Source of the DNA: JBEEOW01 sp041191405
Lineage (GTDB): Bacteria > Bacteroidota > Bacteroidia > Cytophagales > UBA9547
Assembly (NCBI GenBank): GCA_041191405.1
Contig: JBEEOW010000022.1
Coordinates: forward strand, 1-64,000
Direction of reading: 5' to 3'
DNA: 64,000 nt
Below, piece after piece: positions 43,850-52,635 of the stretch. The stretch's first letter is position 1. Every line of letters begins with the position of its first letter. The position numbers and the translations under genes were made by a program. Under the pieces are notes generated by a model. The model saw nothing but the letters and a program-made list of their open reading frames with translations, made no database searches and was not told where the DNA came from.

Positions 43850-45106
43850 TTATTTTGTTGAAATATCAATTCCAATAGTATAGTCAAGTTCTTCAAATGC
43901 TTCAACTCTTGATGCTCTCAATTTATTTAAATTTAGCAAACTACTAGTGTAAGCTTCAAAAAAATCAGTAAATTCTATCAATGAAATGTTACGTTTCAAG
44001 AAGTTGTCATACATTCCTTTATTTAACATTTCAAATTGTTCTCTGAAATTTTTATCTACATTTTGGTATTGATTTTCAATTGCTAAAAGTTTTCGCACTA
44101 CATTTTTCACTTCTGATTCAATTTCGATTTCCTTGTTTTTTAATAAAATATTTTGCGTTTTACTTACAGCTTCAGCTGATAAAATATTTCCTTTATTTCT
44201 ATTCCACATGGGTATGTCAATTCCAATGGTAATTGCGTTATATTGAGGTGTATAAGCCGATGCTTGGTCATAAAAGTAGCCTAAGGTTAAATCAGGAATT
44301 GTAAGTTTTTTCTGTAATTTATAGTTAAGCTGACTTACTTCATTCTGTATTTGATATATTTTATAGTCACCTCTATTTTTGAGTGCAAATGCAAGTAAAC
44401 TATCCTTTGGAATTTTATTCATAATGTATTCGTCTTGCACTTTTAAATCGCTTATTGGTTTTATAATTTGCTCATTTTGAAGTAGCGTATTTAGTGTGTG
44501 AATTTGTTCACTGTTTTCCTTAATTAGTTGAGTTTTATTGAAATCTAATTGAAAATATACTGCTTTTAAACGCATTAAATCTTTTAATGGAATATTTCCT
44601 TTATCATATTGTTGTTCAAATGCTTTTAAGGTTTGTTCAAGTAATACTAGTTGATTGGTATAGCTATTTATTGTAATATTATTAAAATATATGTTGTAAA
44701 ATGCTTTATGCAACTCAAATCGTAATCCTCGCAACACCTCATTCAGTTGAGCTTCTTTAACTAGTGTGTTATTTTTAGCAATTTCAATTTCTATTTTTCT
44801 TTTACCACCTAAACGAATTAATTGCTCAAATGTAAATGCTTTTTGACCATTTCGTCCTATATCCCCATACCCTCTTTCTGGGGTAAATGCACTAACTTCC
44901 GTTTTGAAAAATGGATTTGGGTAAGCTTTTGCTTGAATTTCAAGTGCTTTTTGTGCATCAATGTCGTATCCTTGCGCAATAAGTAGTAGATTTTTTTCAA
45001 GAAATACTTTGTCTGCATCTTCAATTGATAACTGAAGTGTATCTTGTGCAAATAGAGTTTGAGTACTCTTCATCGCTATTAATAATATGATAAAAATTGT
45101 TTTCAT
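43850..45106 (-). CDS. TolC-family outer membrane efflux factor (CzcC-like)
   Basis: A 418-residue protein with a signal peptide ('TQTLFAQ'). Two repeats of long amphipathic helices form the trans-periplasmic tunnel. Family markers are 'LEKNLLLIAQGYDIDAQKAL', 'FTPERGYGDIGRNGQKAFTF', and 'GYFYDQASAYTPQYNAITIG' and 'IDIPMWNRNKGNILSAE', which define the strands and the last helix. It is the first gene of a three-gene minus-strand operon (outer-membrane factor, adaptor, pump). In CzcC-like proteins the helices dock with the adaptor. Confidence 0.9.
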   Translation of the reverse strand: MKTIFIILLIAMKSTQTLFAQDTLQLSIEDADKVFLEKNLLLIAQGYDIDAQKALEIQAKAYPNPFFKTEVSAFTPERGYGDIGRNGQKAFTFEQLIRLGGKRKIEIEIAKNNTLVKEAQLNEVLRGLRFELHKAFYNIYFNNITINSYTNQLVLLEQTLKAFEQQYDKGNIPLKDLMRLKAVYFQLDFNKTQLIKENSEQIHTLNTLLQNEQIIKPISDLKVQDEYIMNKIPKDSLLAFALKNRGDYKIYQIQNEVSQLNYKLQKKLTIPDLTLGYFYDQASAYTPQYNAITIGIDIPMWNRNKGNILSAEAVSKTQNILLKNKEIEIESEVKNVVRKLLAIENQYQNVDKNFREQFEMLNKGMYDNFLKRNISLIEFTDFFEAYTSSLLNLNKLRASRVEAFEELDYTIGIDISTK

Positions 45107-45222
45107 TTCGCTAGCAAAGGTAATTTACTTACTCTTTTAGAATATTAGATTTTAATTAGAATTACCTTTCTTTTTCTTTTACAATTAAACAAATATTGGT
45201 AGTGTAAACGAGATTAGTTATT

Positions 45223-45300
45223 TATAGGTTCTAAAGCCTATAAAATTAATTTATAGGTTCTAGAGCCTATAAAGTGTATTTATAGGTTCTAGAACCTATA
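45223..45300 (+). promoter_or_regulatory. Three phased 20-bp palindromes (operator array)
   Basis: Palindromes of the form TATAGG-N8-CCTATA lie at 45223-45242, 45252-45271 and 45281-45300, spaced exactly 29 bases start to start. The centre reads TTCTAAAG, TTCTAGAG and TTCTAGAA, so the third is a perfect palindrome. They lie just upstream of the promoter of the SatD-DUF3307 operon, the expected place for operators of a dimeric transcription factor. The distance to the divergent tolC start is 117 bases, so they may also act on that operon. Confidence 0.75.
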
Positions 45301-45305
45301 AATTA

Positions 45306-45335
45306 TTTGTATTCTATTATTTTTTTATATATTTG
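45306..45335 (+). promoter_or_regulatory. Bacteroidota-type promoter of the SatD operon
   Basis: A -33 box TTTG at 45306-45309 and a -7 box TATATTTG (TAnnTTTG) at 45328-45335 are separated by 18 bases. The predicted start of transcription is only a few bases before the ATG at 45345, so the mRNA would be nearly leaderless. Confidence 0.65.
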
Positions 45336-45344
45336 TAGCATATA

Positions 45345-46046
45345 ATGAATGAAATGGTTGCTGTAATTTCAGGAGATATCATATCTTCAACAAGTTTTAC
45401 TGATGAAAGCAGAACATACTTAGAGGAAAGTTTGAGTAAATTACTGCTAAATTTAAAAAATGAGTTTAACGTTTTTGGAAGGGTAATTAAGGGTGATTAT
45501 TTAGAATGTGTAATTCCTGAACCAGAAAACGCACTTACGGTTGCTATAGCTATTAAGTGTTTTATCAAATCTATTTCGTTGGAATCAAATGAAGATGAAC
45601 ATGCTCAAAATAGGTTTAAATTTTTTAAAACTTATGGTTTACGTTTAGCCATTGGATATGGAAAATTAACCCGTTACGATGAAGAAAAAGGTATTATAGA
45701 TGGAGAGGCAATCTACTTTTCAGGAAGAACAATTAGCGAAGAATCAGGTACTTATAAAAAGGAACGAATAGTAATAAAAAATACACTTTTTTTTGCTTCG
45801 GCACATGAAGAATTAAATCAAGAGTTTGAACCTTTACTTTACCTGTTGGATGTACTACTAGCAAAAGCTACAGCAAAACAATGCGAAGTAGTATATTTAA
45901 AATTAATGAATAACAATGAAGATGCAATTTCTAAAATAATGAAAATTGCTCAGTCTGTAGTAAATCAGCACTCAACAAGTGTAGGTTGGAATGCAATAGA
46001 CAAAGCCGTAACTCGTTTTAATAAAGTAATCAAATCAATAAAATAA
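45345..46046 (+). CDS. SatD family protein
   Basis: A 233-residue protein of the SatD family, found paired with DUF3307 in Bacteroidota. The N-terminal part 'MVAVISGDIISSTSF' and 'FGRVIKGDYLECVI' has the wording of a nucleotide-cyclase-like fold (a 'GDi..S' loop and a later 'GD' loop). I see no proof of catalytic activity. The C-terminal part is helical, with 'SVVNQHSTSVGWNAIDKAVT', which looks like a helix-turn-helix, so the protein may bind DNA. The best candidate target is the palindrome array directly upstream. The stop overlaps the next start by one base (TAATG), so translation is coupled. Confidence 0.75.
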   Translation: MNEMVAVISGDIISSTSFTDESRTYLEESLSKLLLNLKNEFNVFGRVIKGDYLECVIPEPENALTVAIAIKCFIKSISLESNEDEHAQNRFKFFKTYGLRLAIGYGKLTRYDEEKGIIDGEAIYFSGRTISEESGTYKKERIVIKNTLFFASAHEELNQEFEPLLYLLDVLLAKATAKQCEVVYLKLMNNNEDAISKIMKIAQSVVNQHSTSVGWNAIDKAVTRFNKVIKSIK

Positions 46047-46777
46047 TGGATTTTTTACAACTATTGTTGCTGCAATTTATAGCTCATATTTTAACGGACT
46101 ATACTTTTCAAACTGATGAAAAGGCAAAAAATAAAAATGAATTAGGCTTTAAAAGTCCTTTTTTGAAATGGCACATTTTGGTTGCTTTTATTACTTCATG
46201 TGTGCTTTCATTTCAAGTAAATTTTATACCTTATGCTGTTGTAATAGCAATAACACATTGGCTTATAGATGGTTTTAAACCTGTGTTTTCTAGAAATAAA
46301 TATTTTGCAAAATATGGTTTCTTTATAGACCAATTTTTGCATTTGTTAATGATAGTATTGGTTACATGTTTTTTTGTTTTTGAAAACAAAATAATAATAA
46401 ATGACCTTGGTTTTCAGTTAAATACACAATATTTGGCCATCATTTTAGCCTATTTGATTTGTGTAAAACCTACAAACATTATAATCAAAGAAGTTTTTCA
46501 TGTATTTGATATCACTTTTAAACAAAATGGAGATGAGTTGGTAAATGCAGGTAAACTTATTGGTTTAATTGAACGTTGGTTGGTGCTAACTTTTGTACTT
46601 GTTGATCATCTCGATGCGGTAGGTTTCCTATTAGCAGCTAAATCAATACTGAGATATAAAGATGATAATACTTTAAAAACTGAATATGTGTTAATCGGAA
46701 CGATGTTAAGTTTTGGTATTGCTTTATTTTTAGGTATAGTAATAAATATGTTTTTCATTAATATAAATAATGTTTAA
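46046..46777 (+). CDS. DUF3307 membrane protein
   Basis: A 243-residue inner-membrane protein with about six helices. The N-terminal 'LLQFIAHILTDYTFQTD' and the later 'ITHWLIDGFKP' and 'FIDQFLHLLMIV' contain His and Asp residues conserved in DUF3307. These are placed within or next to the membrane, as in metal-dependent membrane enzymes. The role is unknown. It is translationally coupled to satD, so the two work together. Confidence 0.8.
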   Translation: MDFLQLLLLQFIAHILTDYTFQTDEKAKNKNELGFKSPFLKWHILVAFITSCVLSFQVNFIPYAVVIAITHWLIDGFKPVFSRNKYFAKYGFFIDQFLHLLMIVLVTCFFVFENKIIINDLGFQLNTQYLAIILAYLICVKPTNIIIKEVFHVFDITFKQNGDELVNAGKLIGLIERWLVLTFVLVDHLDAVGFLLAAKSILRYKDDNTLKTEYVLIGTMLSFGIALFLGIVINMFFININNV

Positions 46778-46831
46778 AGTTTTAATTGTTCAATACAATG
46801 TTTTTATTTGTGTAACCGTTAATTGTGAGAT

Positions 46832-47902
46832 ATGGTAAAGTTTATAAAATCGTTTTTGTTGTTAAGTGCAACAATATTATCAAGTTTAAATTTGAAAGCA
46901 CAAAACGGCTATACACAAAGTTTTAGTTTTGTGCAAAAACCTATATCTGCACGAGTTTTGGCAACTGGAGGAGCACAAATTGCATATGGAAACAATGATG
47001 CAGCCATGTTTTTGTACAATCCTGCATTGCTTGATACTGGGATGAATAAAAGCTTATCTCTTGGCTATCAGTATTATATTGCAGATATAAGAAACAATAC
47101 GGTTGCATACGCACACACTTTTAAAAAAATAGGAACGCTTGGTTTTGGAATTCAAAATACTAATTACGGAGAAATGGATTTGACAGATCCAACAGGAAAA
47201 GTGTTAGGTTCTTTTTCAGCGAATGAAAATTCATTAATTGCAGGTTACTCGTTACAGCAAGGGGCATTTAAGCTTGGGTTGAACGCAAAATATGCGAGTT
47301 CGAATATAAATAATTTGCGTTCAAACGCTTTGCTATTTGATGGTGGTATGTTTTTTCAACATCCTAAAAAGGAATTAACATTAGCATTTACAATAAATAA
47401 TATTGGAGGAGTACTTGCAACAGATTTACAACGAGAATATTTGAAAATACCTTTAAATGTACAAGCAGGTTTGTCTTACAGATTAGAGCACATGCCTTTG
47501 CGTTTTTATGTAACAGCTCATACTTTACATAGATATGATATTAGATATGATGATCCAAATAAACCTGTTAAATATGATTTAAGTGGTCAACCAATAGAAG
47601 AATCAAATAACACTTTTGATAAAATAATGCGTCATACAGATATTGTTTTTAGACATTTAGTATTCGGAGGAGAGTTTATGTTAGGCAAAGGTTTTCATTT
47701 AAGATTTGGGTATAATCATCAAATGAGAAGAGAAATGCAGATTGAGAATGCCGCATTTTCATTTGCAGGATTTAGTTTTGGAACAATGATAAGAATAGCC
47801 AAAATGGAATTCTCGTACACAAGAACAAATATGCACTTAGCAGCAGGAGCAAATACAATTGGTTTAGGAATAAACTTTGGTGCTTGGAAAAAGAAAGTAT
47901 AG
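46832..47902 (+). CDS. porQ: Type IX secretion system protein PorQ
   Basis: A 356-residue outer-membrane barrel with a signal peptide ('SSLNLKAQ'). The N-terminal 'PISARVLATGGAQIAYGNND' and 'FLYNPALLDT', followed by 'LSLGYQYYIADIRNNTVAYA', are typical of PorQ. PorQ forms part of the attachment complex that links exported cargo to anionic LPS in T9SS. Its presence agrees with the cargo proteins at 25294, 26528 and 31543. The other T9SS genes are not in this window. The upstream DUF3307 gene ends 54 bases before it, so a common transcript is possible. Confidence 0.85.
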   Translation: MVKFIKSFLLLSATILSSLNLKAQNGYTQSFSFVQKPISARVLATGGAQIAYGNNDAAMFLYNPALLDTGMNKSLSLGYQYYIADIRNNTVAYAHTFKKIGTLGFGIQNTNYGEMDLTDPTGKVLGSFSANENSLIAGYSLQQGAFKLGLNAKYASSNINNLRSNALLFDGGMFFQHPKKELTLAFTINNIGGVLATDLQREYLKIPLNVQAGLSYRLEHMPLRFYVTAHTLHRYDIRYDDPNKPVKYDLSGQPIEESNNTFDKIMRHTDIVFRHLVFGGEFMLGKGFHLRFGYNHQMRREMQIENAAFSFAGFSFGTMIRIAKMEFSYTRTNMHLAAGANTIGLGINFGAWKKKV

Positions 47903-47991
47903 TTGAGTTAGAAAATATGAAAATCAAAAGTGTTTATTTAATAACTTATTTTTAGAAATTACCTTATTGAAAAATATATAAATAAAATGAA

Positions 47992-48717
47992 TTAATTAGG
48001 GATGAGGGTTAGTTCAAAAACTATGGCTTTTTCAGACAAACTCTTAAATAATGGTAATAGATATCCACCGGACAATATGATTCCGTTTTTGAAACAATAA
48101 GCACCACCAATTACGGTTTGCCCAAGTTTGTGTTTTCCTGAAATCAAATCAGCTTGGAATAAAATTTTTTCTTTCCAAATATTTTGTTCAATACCTAGTT
48201 GAATTCCAAATTTTTTAAATAATTTTTGTTCAGAAATATTTCTAGATTCACTTCCCCAAAAATCATTATTTGTGTAATATATGCCAGTTACAAGTTTCGT
48301 TTTGTATTTTTTGAAATAATTAACATTGTTGCTATAAATATATAAACATATATTTTTCATTTTTGTAGATCCAATTTGAGAACCAAGTGAAAATTTAATT
48401 TTTTCTTTTATCAATAAAAGTTTTTGAAAGTTAAGCGCAATTATCGGAGTATATGGTTTTGAAGTGGTATTAAATACTATTTTTTTATCAGTAAAATTTA
48501 AATCAAGTAAATTTATTCCGATTTCGTATTTTTTACCTAATCCATAAGAAATTGTAGTATTTGATTGTAATCCTTTTTCTAGAAAATTGACTTGTTTTTG
48601 AAAGAAAAATTTATTCTTCAAAGTTATATCACTTGAAGGAACATTAAAGAAATTTTGTTGACAAATTGCAGATATCTGAATTGCAAAAGATAATGTAATA
48701 AGTAATATTGATTTCAT
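47992..48717 (-). CDS. Outer membrane beta-barrel-like protein, unknown function
   Basis: A 241-residue protein with a signal peptide ('FAIQISAICQQNFF') and regular alternation of aromatic strands ('TISYGLGKKYEIGINLLDLN', 'FSLGSQIGSTKMK', 'FGIQLGIEQNIWKEKILFQA'), ending in 'IVFELTLIPN'. It fits a small barrel of about ten strands. The family is not recognised. It is a single gene convergent with porQ. Confidence 0.6.
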   Translation of the reverse strand: MKSILLITLSFAIQISAICQQNFFNVPSSDITLKNKFFFQKQVNFLEKGLQSNTTISYGLGKKYEIGINLLDLNFTDKKIVFNTTSKPYTPIIALNFQKLLLIKEKIKFSLGSQIGSTKMKNICLYIYSNNVNYFKKYKTKLVTGIYYTNNDFWGSESRNISEQKLFKKFGIQLGIEQNIWKEKILFQADLISGKHKLGQTVIGGAYCFKNGIILSGGYLLPLFKSLSEKAIVFELTLIPN

Positions 48718-48978
48718 TAATTTTTTTAAAGTTATAAAGTTAAAAATAAAATTTTATGGATAATGTTTTTTTATTGATTTAGACTTGAATTTATGGTTTG
48801 TTGTAATTGGATGTATAATAGATTTTTTATAGAAATTGTATTTTTGTTATAAAAAATTCAAAAAAAATATAAAAGTCATTTAGGGTTTATATTTAATTAT
48901 TTTTAATAGTTAAATATATAGGGAATGTTATATAGTTAAATTGAAATATAGGATAAAGCTTGTATGGTGTAGTGTAAA

Positions 48979-49012
48979 CAAAAAAAGCTACTCAAAATGA
49001 GTAGCTTTTTTG
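48979..49012 (-). terminator. Terminator of the 49-residue basic protein gene
   Basis: A GCTACTC / GAGTAGC stem extended by A/T arms, followed by a T run on the minus strand, 24 bases after the stop at 49037. The remaining gap 48718-48978 is AT-rich and contains no gene. Confidence 0.85.
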
Positions 49013-49036
49013 TGAATTTATATTGTTAGCTTAAGA

Positions 49037-49186
49037 CTACGCCTGAGTAGTGAAAGAAGCTTTTAATTCTTCAATATCAACTTTCTTAATTACTGGTTTG
49101 AAGTTAAGTAATTTAAGAGATTGGTTTCTAAGAGCAGTCTTAGTACGGATATTTTTTAATTTTCTTTTAACTTGAGTAACGCCCAT
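49037..49186 (-). CDS. Hidden small basic protein (49 aa)
   Basis: A 49-residue frame begins MGVTQVKRKLKNIRTKTALR and continues with 'NQSLKLLNFKPVIKKVDIEE', ending 'LKASFTTQA'. It is Lys/Arg-rich and has no stop in the frame, a good -7 promoter element, and its own terminator. The sequence style is that of a ribosomal or RNA-binding protein of Bacteroidota. One candidate is the small 50S protein bL38 described in Flavobacterium, but I cannot confirm this from memory of its sequence. It is divergent from hisS. Confidence 0.75.
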   Translation of the reverse strand: MGVTQVKRKLKNIRTKTALRNQSLKLLNFKPVIKKVDIEELKASFTTQA

Positions 49187-49229
49187 CGCCTTATATATTT
49201 TTGGTTAACTAGATTCTTTAAACGGAATG

Positions 49230-49288
49230 CAAAAGTAATGATTTTTCCTTTATTTAAAAATAAAATGATAAATAATTTATTAATTTTG
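49230..49288. promoter_or_regulatory. Divergent promoter region of hisS and the small basic protein
   Basis: A minus-strand -7 element TACTTTTG occupies 49230-49237 (read as CAAAAGTA on the plus strand) and a plus-strand -7 element TAATTTTG is at 49281-49288. Both match TAnnTTTG. The second lies only 5 bases before the hisS ATG, implying a leaderless or nearly leaderless mRNA. No clear -33 boxes were found. Confidence 0.45.
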
Positions 49289-49293
49289 TGGTT

Positions 49294-50655
49294 ATGAAAC
49301 CTTCTATTCCTAAAGGGACTCGTGATTTTGGTCCTGATAAAATGTTAAAACGTAATCGTATATTTTCTACGATTAGAACTGTATTTGAAAAGTTTGGCTA
49401 TCAGCCACTTGAAACTCCAACTATGGAAAACCTTGACGTACTTACCGGAAAGTATGGCGATGAGGGCGATCAACTTATTTTTAAAATTTTAAATTCTGGA
49501 GATTATTTAGCTAAAATTAAAGAAAATCCTCTTGAAATTGGGTTTAAGAAATTAATTCCTCAAATTTCAGAGAAAGCATTAAGATATGATTTAACTGTTC
49601 CATTTGCTAGATATGTAGTAATGAACAGAAATGAATTAACTTTTCCATTTAAAAGATATCAAATTCAGCCTGTTTGGCGTGCTGACCGTCCGCAAAGAGG
49701 TCGTTATCGTGAGTTTTATCAATGCGATGCAGATGTAGTTGGTACTAACTCTTTATTATGTGAATCGGAAATTGTATTAATGATTGATGAGGTGCTTAAT
49801 AATTTAGGAATCAATGATTTTACAATTAAAATTAACAATAGAAAAGTATTAACTGGTATTACTGAGGCAATTGGCGCAAAAGGTTTAGAATCAGTAATTT
49901 GTGTTGCTATTGATAAATTAGATAAAATTGGAGAAGATGGAGTAGTGAAAGAATTACTTGAAAAAGGAATTACTGAAACTGCTGTAAAAGCATTGATGCC
50001 AATCATTTCGTTAAGTGGTGATTTTAAAGAAAAATTACTGGCAATGAAAAATATTTTAGCTACTTCAGAGGAAGGATTAAAAGGTTTAGAAGAGCTAGAA
50101 GAAGTATTATCATATTTAGACGGCTTTGGTTATCAATACAATAAATTAGAATTTGATATAGCTCTTGCAAGAGGACTATCATATTATACAGGTTGTATTT
50201 TTGAAGTAAAAGTGAACAATGCCCAAATGGGTAGTATCAGTGGGGGAGGACGATATGATAATTTAACTGGTGTTTTTGGGTTGAATGGAGTATCTGGTGT
50301 TGGATTTTCGTTTGGTGTAGATAGAATTTACGATGTAATGGAAGAGTTGAATTTGTTCCCAACAGATTCAATTGCAAGTACTCAAGTATTATTAGTTGCA
50401 TTTGATAAACCAACTGAAAAATACGCCCTTTCTGTGTTAGCAACATTACGTAAAAACAGTATCAAAGCTGAATTATATCCTGAGCAAACCAAAATGAAAA
50501 AACAATTAGGTTATGCTGATGATAAAAACATACCTTATGTTGTTTTGATTGGTTCTGATGAAATGGAAACTGGTTTGCTGACTTTTAAAAATATGCAATC
50601 TGGTGAGCAACAAAAACTTGCAATTGAACAAATTGTGGAGGTAGTGTTGAATTAA
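49294..50655 (+). CDS. hisS: Histidyl-tRNA synthetase
   Basis: A class II aminoacyl-tRNA synthetase of 453 residues that charges tRNA-His. Motif 1 is near 'FEKFGYQPLETPTMEN', motif 2 is 'RYQIQPVWRADRPQRGRYRE', motif 3 is 'GVSGVGFSFGVDRI', and the histidine-specific motifs are 'LARGLSYYTGCIFEV' and 'SISGGGRYDNLTGVFG'. The C-terminal anticodon-binding domain is normal ('ASTQVLLVAFDKPTEKYAL', 'QTKMKKQLGYADDKNIPYVV'). The start is the ATG at 49294 (MKPSIPKGTRDFGP). The GTG at 49288 adds two residues and lies inside the promoter element. Confidence 0.95.
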   Translation: MKPSIPKGTRDFGPDKMLKRNRIFSTIRTVFEKFGYQPLETPTMENLDVLTGKYGDEGDQLIFKILNSGDYLAKIKENPLEIGFKKLIPQISEKALRYDLTVPFARYVVMNRNELTFPFKRYQIQPVWRADRPQRGRYREFYQCDADVVGTNSLLCESEIVLMIDEVLNNLGINDFTIKINNRKVLTGITEAIGAKGLESVICVAIDKLDKIGEDGVVKELLEKGITETAVKALMPIISLSGDFKEKLLAMKNILATSEEGLKGLEELEEVLSYLDGFGYQYNKLEFDIALARGLSYYTGCIFEVKVNNAQMGSISGGGRYDNLTGVFGLNGVSGVGFSFGVDRIYDVMEELNLFPTDSIASTQVLLVAFDKPTEKYALSVLATLRKNSIKAELYPEQTKMKKQLGYADDKNIPYVVLIGSDEMETGLLTFKNMQSGEQQKLAIEQIVEVVLN

Positions 50656-50715
50656 GATATAAGATTTTAGACAAAAGACTTAGGATTTTTTTATGTTAAA
50701 ATTATCTCATCTCTT

Positions 50716-50788
<73 letters not shown>

Positions 50789-50790
50789 AA

Positions 50791-51429
50791 ATGTATATCA
50801 ATTTTCATACGCATATTGATTCAGAATTTGATGATACATTGAGTATTGTAAATGTTGATATAAATTTGAGTGATAATATTGATTATAAGTTTTGTAGTGT
50901 AGGTTTTCATCCGTGGACAATCACTGAAAATTGGGAATTGTTAAAACCAACATTTGAGTCTATTGTAACTAAATCAAATGTTTTAATGATAGGAGAGGCA
51001 GGCTTGGATAAAAAGTGCAACACAGATTTTCAATTACAAACAGAAGTTTTTTTATATCAAATTGCACTTTCCGAAAAGAATAAAAAGCCTTTAATTATAC
51101 ATTGTGTAGGCGCATTTAATGAAATTATTGCCTTAAAACGGAAATTAAAACCAACACAAAATTGGGTAATTCACGGGTTTAATAATCGTTATTCAATAGC
51201 AAAATCATTATTTGAAAATGGATTTTGGCTTAGTTTAGGTTCAATTTTTGAAAATAAAACTATTAATTACAAGTTGATTTTGGAATTGTTCAAAGATAGA
51301 TTTTTTATGGAAACTGATGATTCAACAAAAAGTATAAAAGATTTGTATAAAAATCTAAATACAAAAAATATGGGTGAATTTGAACATAATTTTAAATTGT
51401 TTTTCCCCACTTTAAATTTAGAAAATTAA
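50791..51429 (+). CDS. TatD family metal-dependent hydrolase
   Basis: A 212-residue TIM-barrel protein, shorter than the usual 250-260. Metal ligands are visible: 'NFHTH' (H6, H8), 'GEAGLDKK' (E69), 'LIIHCVGAF' (H104), 'VIHGF' (H128) and the late Asp in 'METDDSTK' (D176). TatD proteins act as DNases or deaminase-like hydrolases; the substrate is not known. The start codon directly follows a tandem heptamer repeat. Homologues are often annotated as TatD family, without the tat operon. Confidence 0.85.
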   Translation: MYINFHTHIDSEFDDTLSIVNVDINLSDNIDYKFCSVGFHPWTITENWELLKPTFESIVTKSNVLMIGEAGLDKKCNTDFQLQTEVFLYQIALSEKNKKPLIIHCVGAFNEIIALKRKLKPTQNWVIHGFNNRYSIAKSLFENGFWLSLGSIFENKTINYKLILELFKDRFFMETDDSTKSIKDLYKNLNTKNMGEFEHNFKLFFPTLNLEN

Positions 51430-51653
51430 ATTTTGGATGTTTAAAGTTCTTTATCTGAAAATTAAATTTTTACTTTTTTTATTTTTTATTGTAATTTTAA
51501 ATTTAGTATACTTATATTTAAGAATGTATTCATTGTTTAAATGAAATTGTTGATTGAATATCTGTTTATTATTTAAAGGTTTTAAGTATGGGTTACAAAA
51601 GCATAAAGTTTTTAATAAAATAATATCAATGTGGTTTTCCTAAATTAAACAAA

Positions 51654-52631
51654 ATGGAAGAAAAAATTGAAGTAGAAAATGGTAATGATTCCGCCCCTAA
51701 AAATGAAATAGATTCAAATGGGTATGAAAAAGTTTTAAAAATAGGTTCAATAATAAGTTTACTAATTATTTTAATTATTGGCTTGGTTGTATATTTAAAA
51801 CATGATTCAAAAAGTACTATAGTTTATAGTACTGAAAAACAGGTAATTGAAAATAAAATTGGAAGTAAAACAGGAACTCCTTTTGAAAAATCAGAAAAAG
51901 AAGTTTTAAATAAAATCAAACCTTCAGGAAAAGAAAAAGTTGAATTGATAGATGTAATTCAAACAGATATTTCACAAAATGGATTAGTTACAATTTTTAA
52001 TCAAAATAAAGTAGTTGATGAAATTACAACTAGACCATCAGATGATAATTTAAAAAAAATAGATTCAAAAAATACAAACACAAGGAAAGCAAGCAATTGT
52101 GATAATTTGATAACTGAAAGAATAAGTATTGTTGCTAGTTGTGAAAACGAAAGTAACGGAATAATAGAGGTAAATCAAATTCAGGGAGGAAAGTCGCCTT
52201 ATTTAGTACAATTAAATAACGGTCATTTTGGAGTTGATCATCCAAAGTTTACTTCGTTACCAAGTGGAACATATATAATTACAATTATTGATGAAAATAA
52301 ATGTAAAAAAGAAATTAAAGATGTTTTGTTACCATACAAAGAATGTGAAGAAGTTGTAAATCAGCACCATATATATGTAAATAATGATTATTTAATATCT
52401 CTTAAAGATTTGAAATGGCACATACCTAATTGTCCTACTAAAGCATATTTAGAAATTCGTTCAAAACAAGGCGAACATGTGTTCGGTGCAGAATTTAGAA
52501 AGGATATTAATGAAGTTTGGCATTTGCAAAATCAACACGGACATTTGGTAAATGTGGGAGTTTATGTTTATTCAATAAAAAATCTCGATTCTAATGAACT
52601 AGTTACCGGAAGCTTAACAATAACAGAATAA
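51654..52631 (+). CDS. Membrane protein with a SprB-like repeat
   Basis: A 325-residue protein with a cytoplasmic N-terminus, one membrane segment at about residues 29-48 ('IGSIISLLIILIIGLVVYL') and a large external part. A SprB-type repeat is seen around residues 150-225, with 'ASCENESNGIIEVNQIQGGK', 'SPYLVQLNNGHFG' and 'LPSGTYIITIIDENKCKKEI'. SprB repeats occur in the gliding adhesin SprB and related surface proteins. The C-terminal part has 'LEIRSKQGEHVFGAEFR' and resembles a gliding-related beta-sandwich. It has no signal peptidase site and no T9SS tail, which is unusual for a SprB-repeat protein. Confidence 0.65.
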   Translation: MEEKIEVENGNDSAPKNEIDSNGYEKVLKIGSIISLLIILIIGLVVYLKHDSKSTIVYSTEKQVIENKIGSKTGTPFEKSEKEVLNKIKPSGKEKVELIDVIQTDISQNGLVTIFNQNKVVDEITTRPSDDNLKKIDSKNTNTRKASNCDNLITERISIVASCENESNGIIEVNQIQGGKSPYLVQLNNGHFGVDHPKFTSLPSGTYIITIIDENKCKKEIKDVLLPYKECEEVVNQHHIYVNNDYLISLKDLKWHIPNCPTKAYLEIRSKQGEHVFGAEFRKDINEVWHLQNQHGHLVNVGVYVYSIKNLDSNELVTGSLTITE

Positions 52632-52635
52632 TATA

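Noticed and set aside
43846..43905. Longer start for the RND adaptor
   Set aside because: It overlaps the TolC-family gene and hides a clear lipoprotein signal that begins at 43845.
45223..45300. Considered as a short CRISPR array
   Set aside because: Units are palindromic 20-mers with nine-base spacers, only three copies, next to a promoter and with no cas genes.
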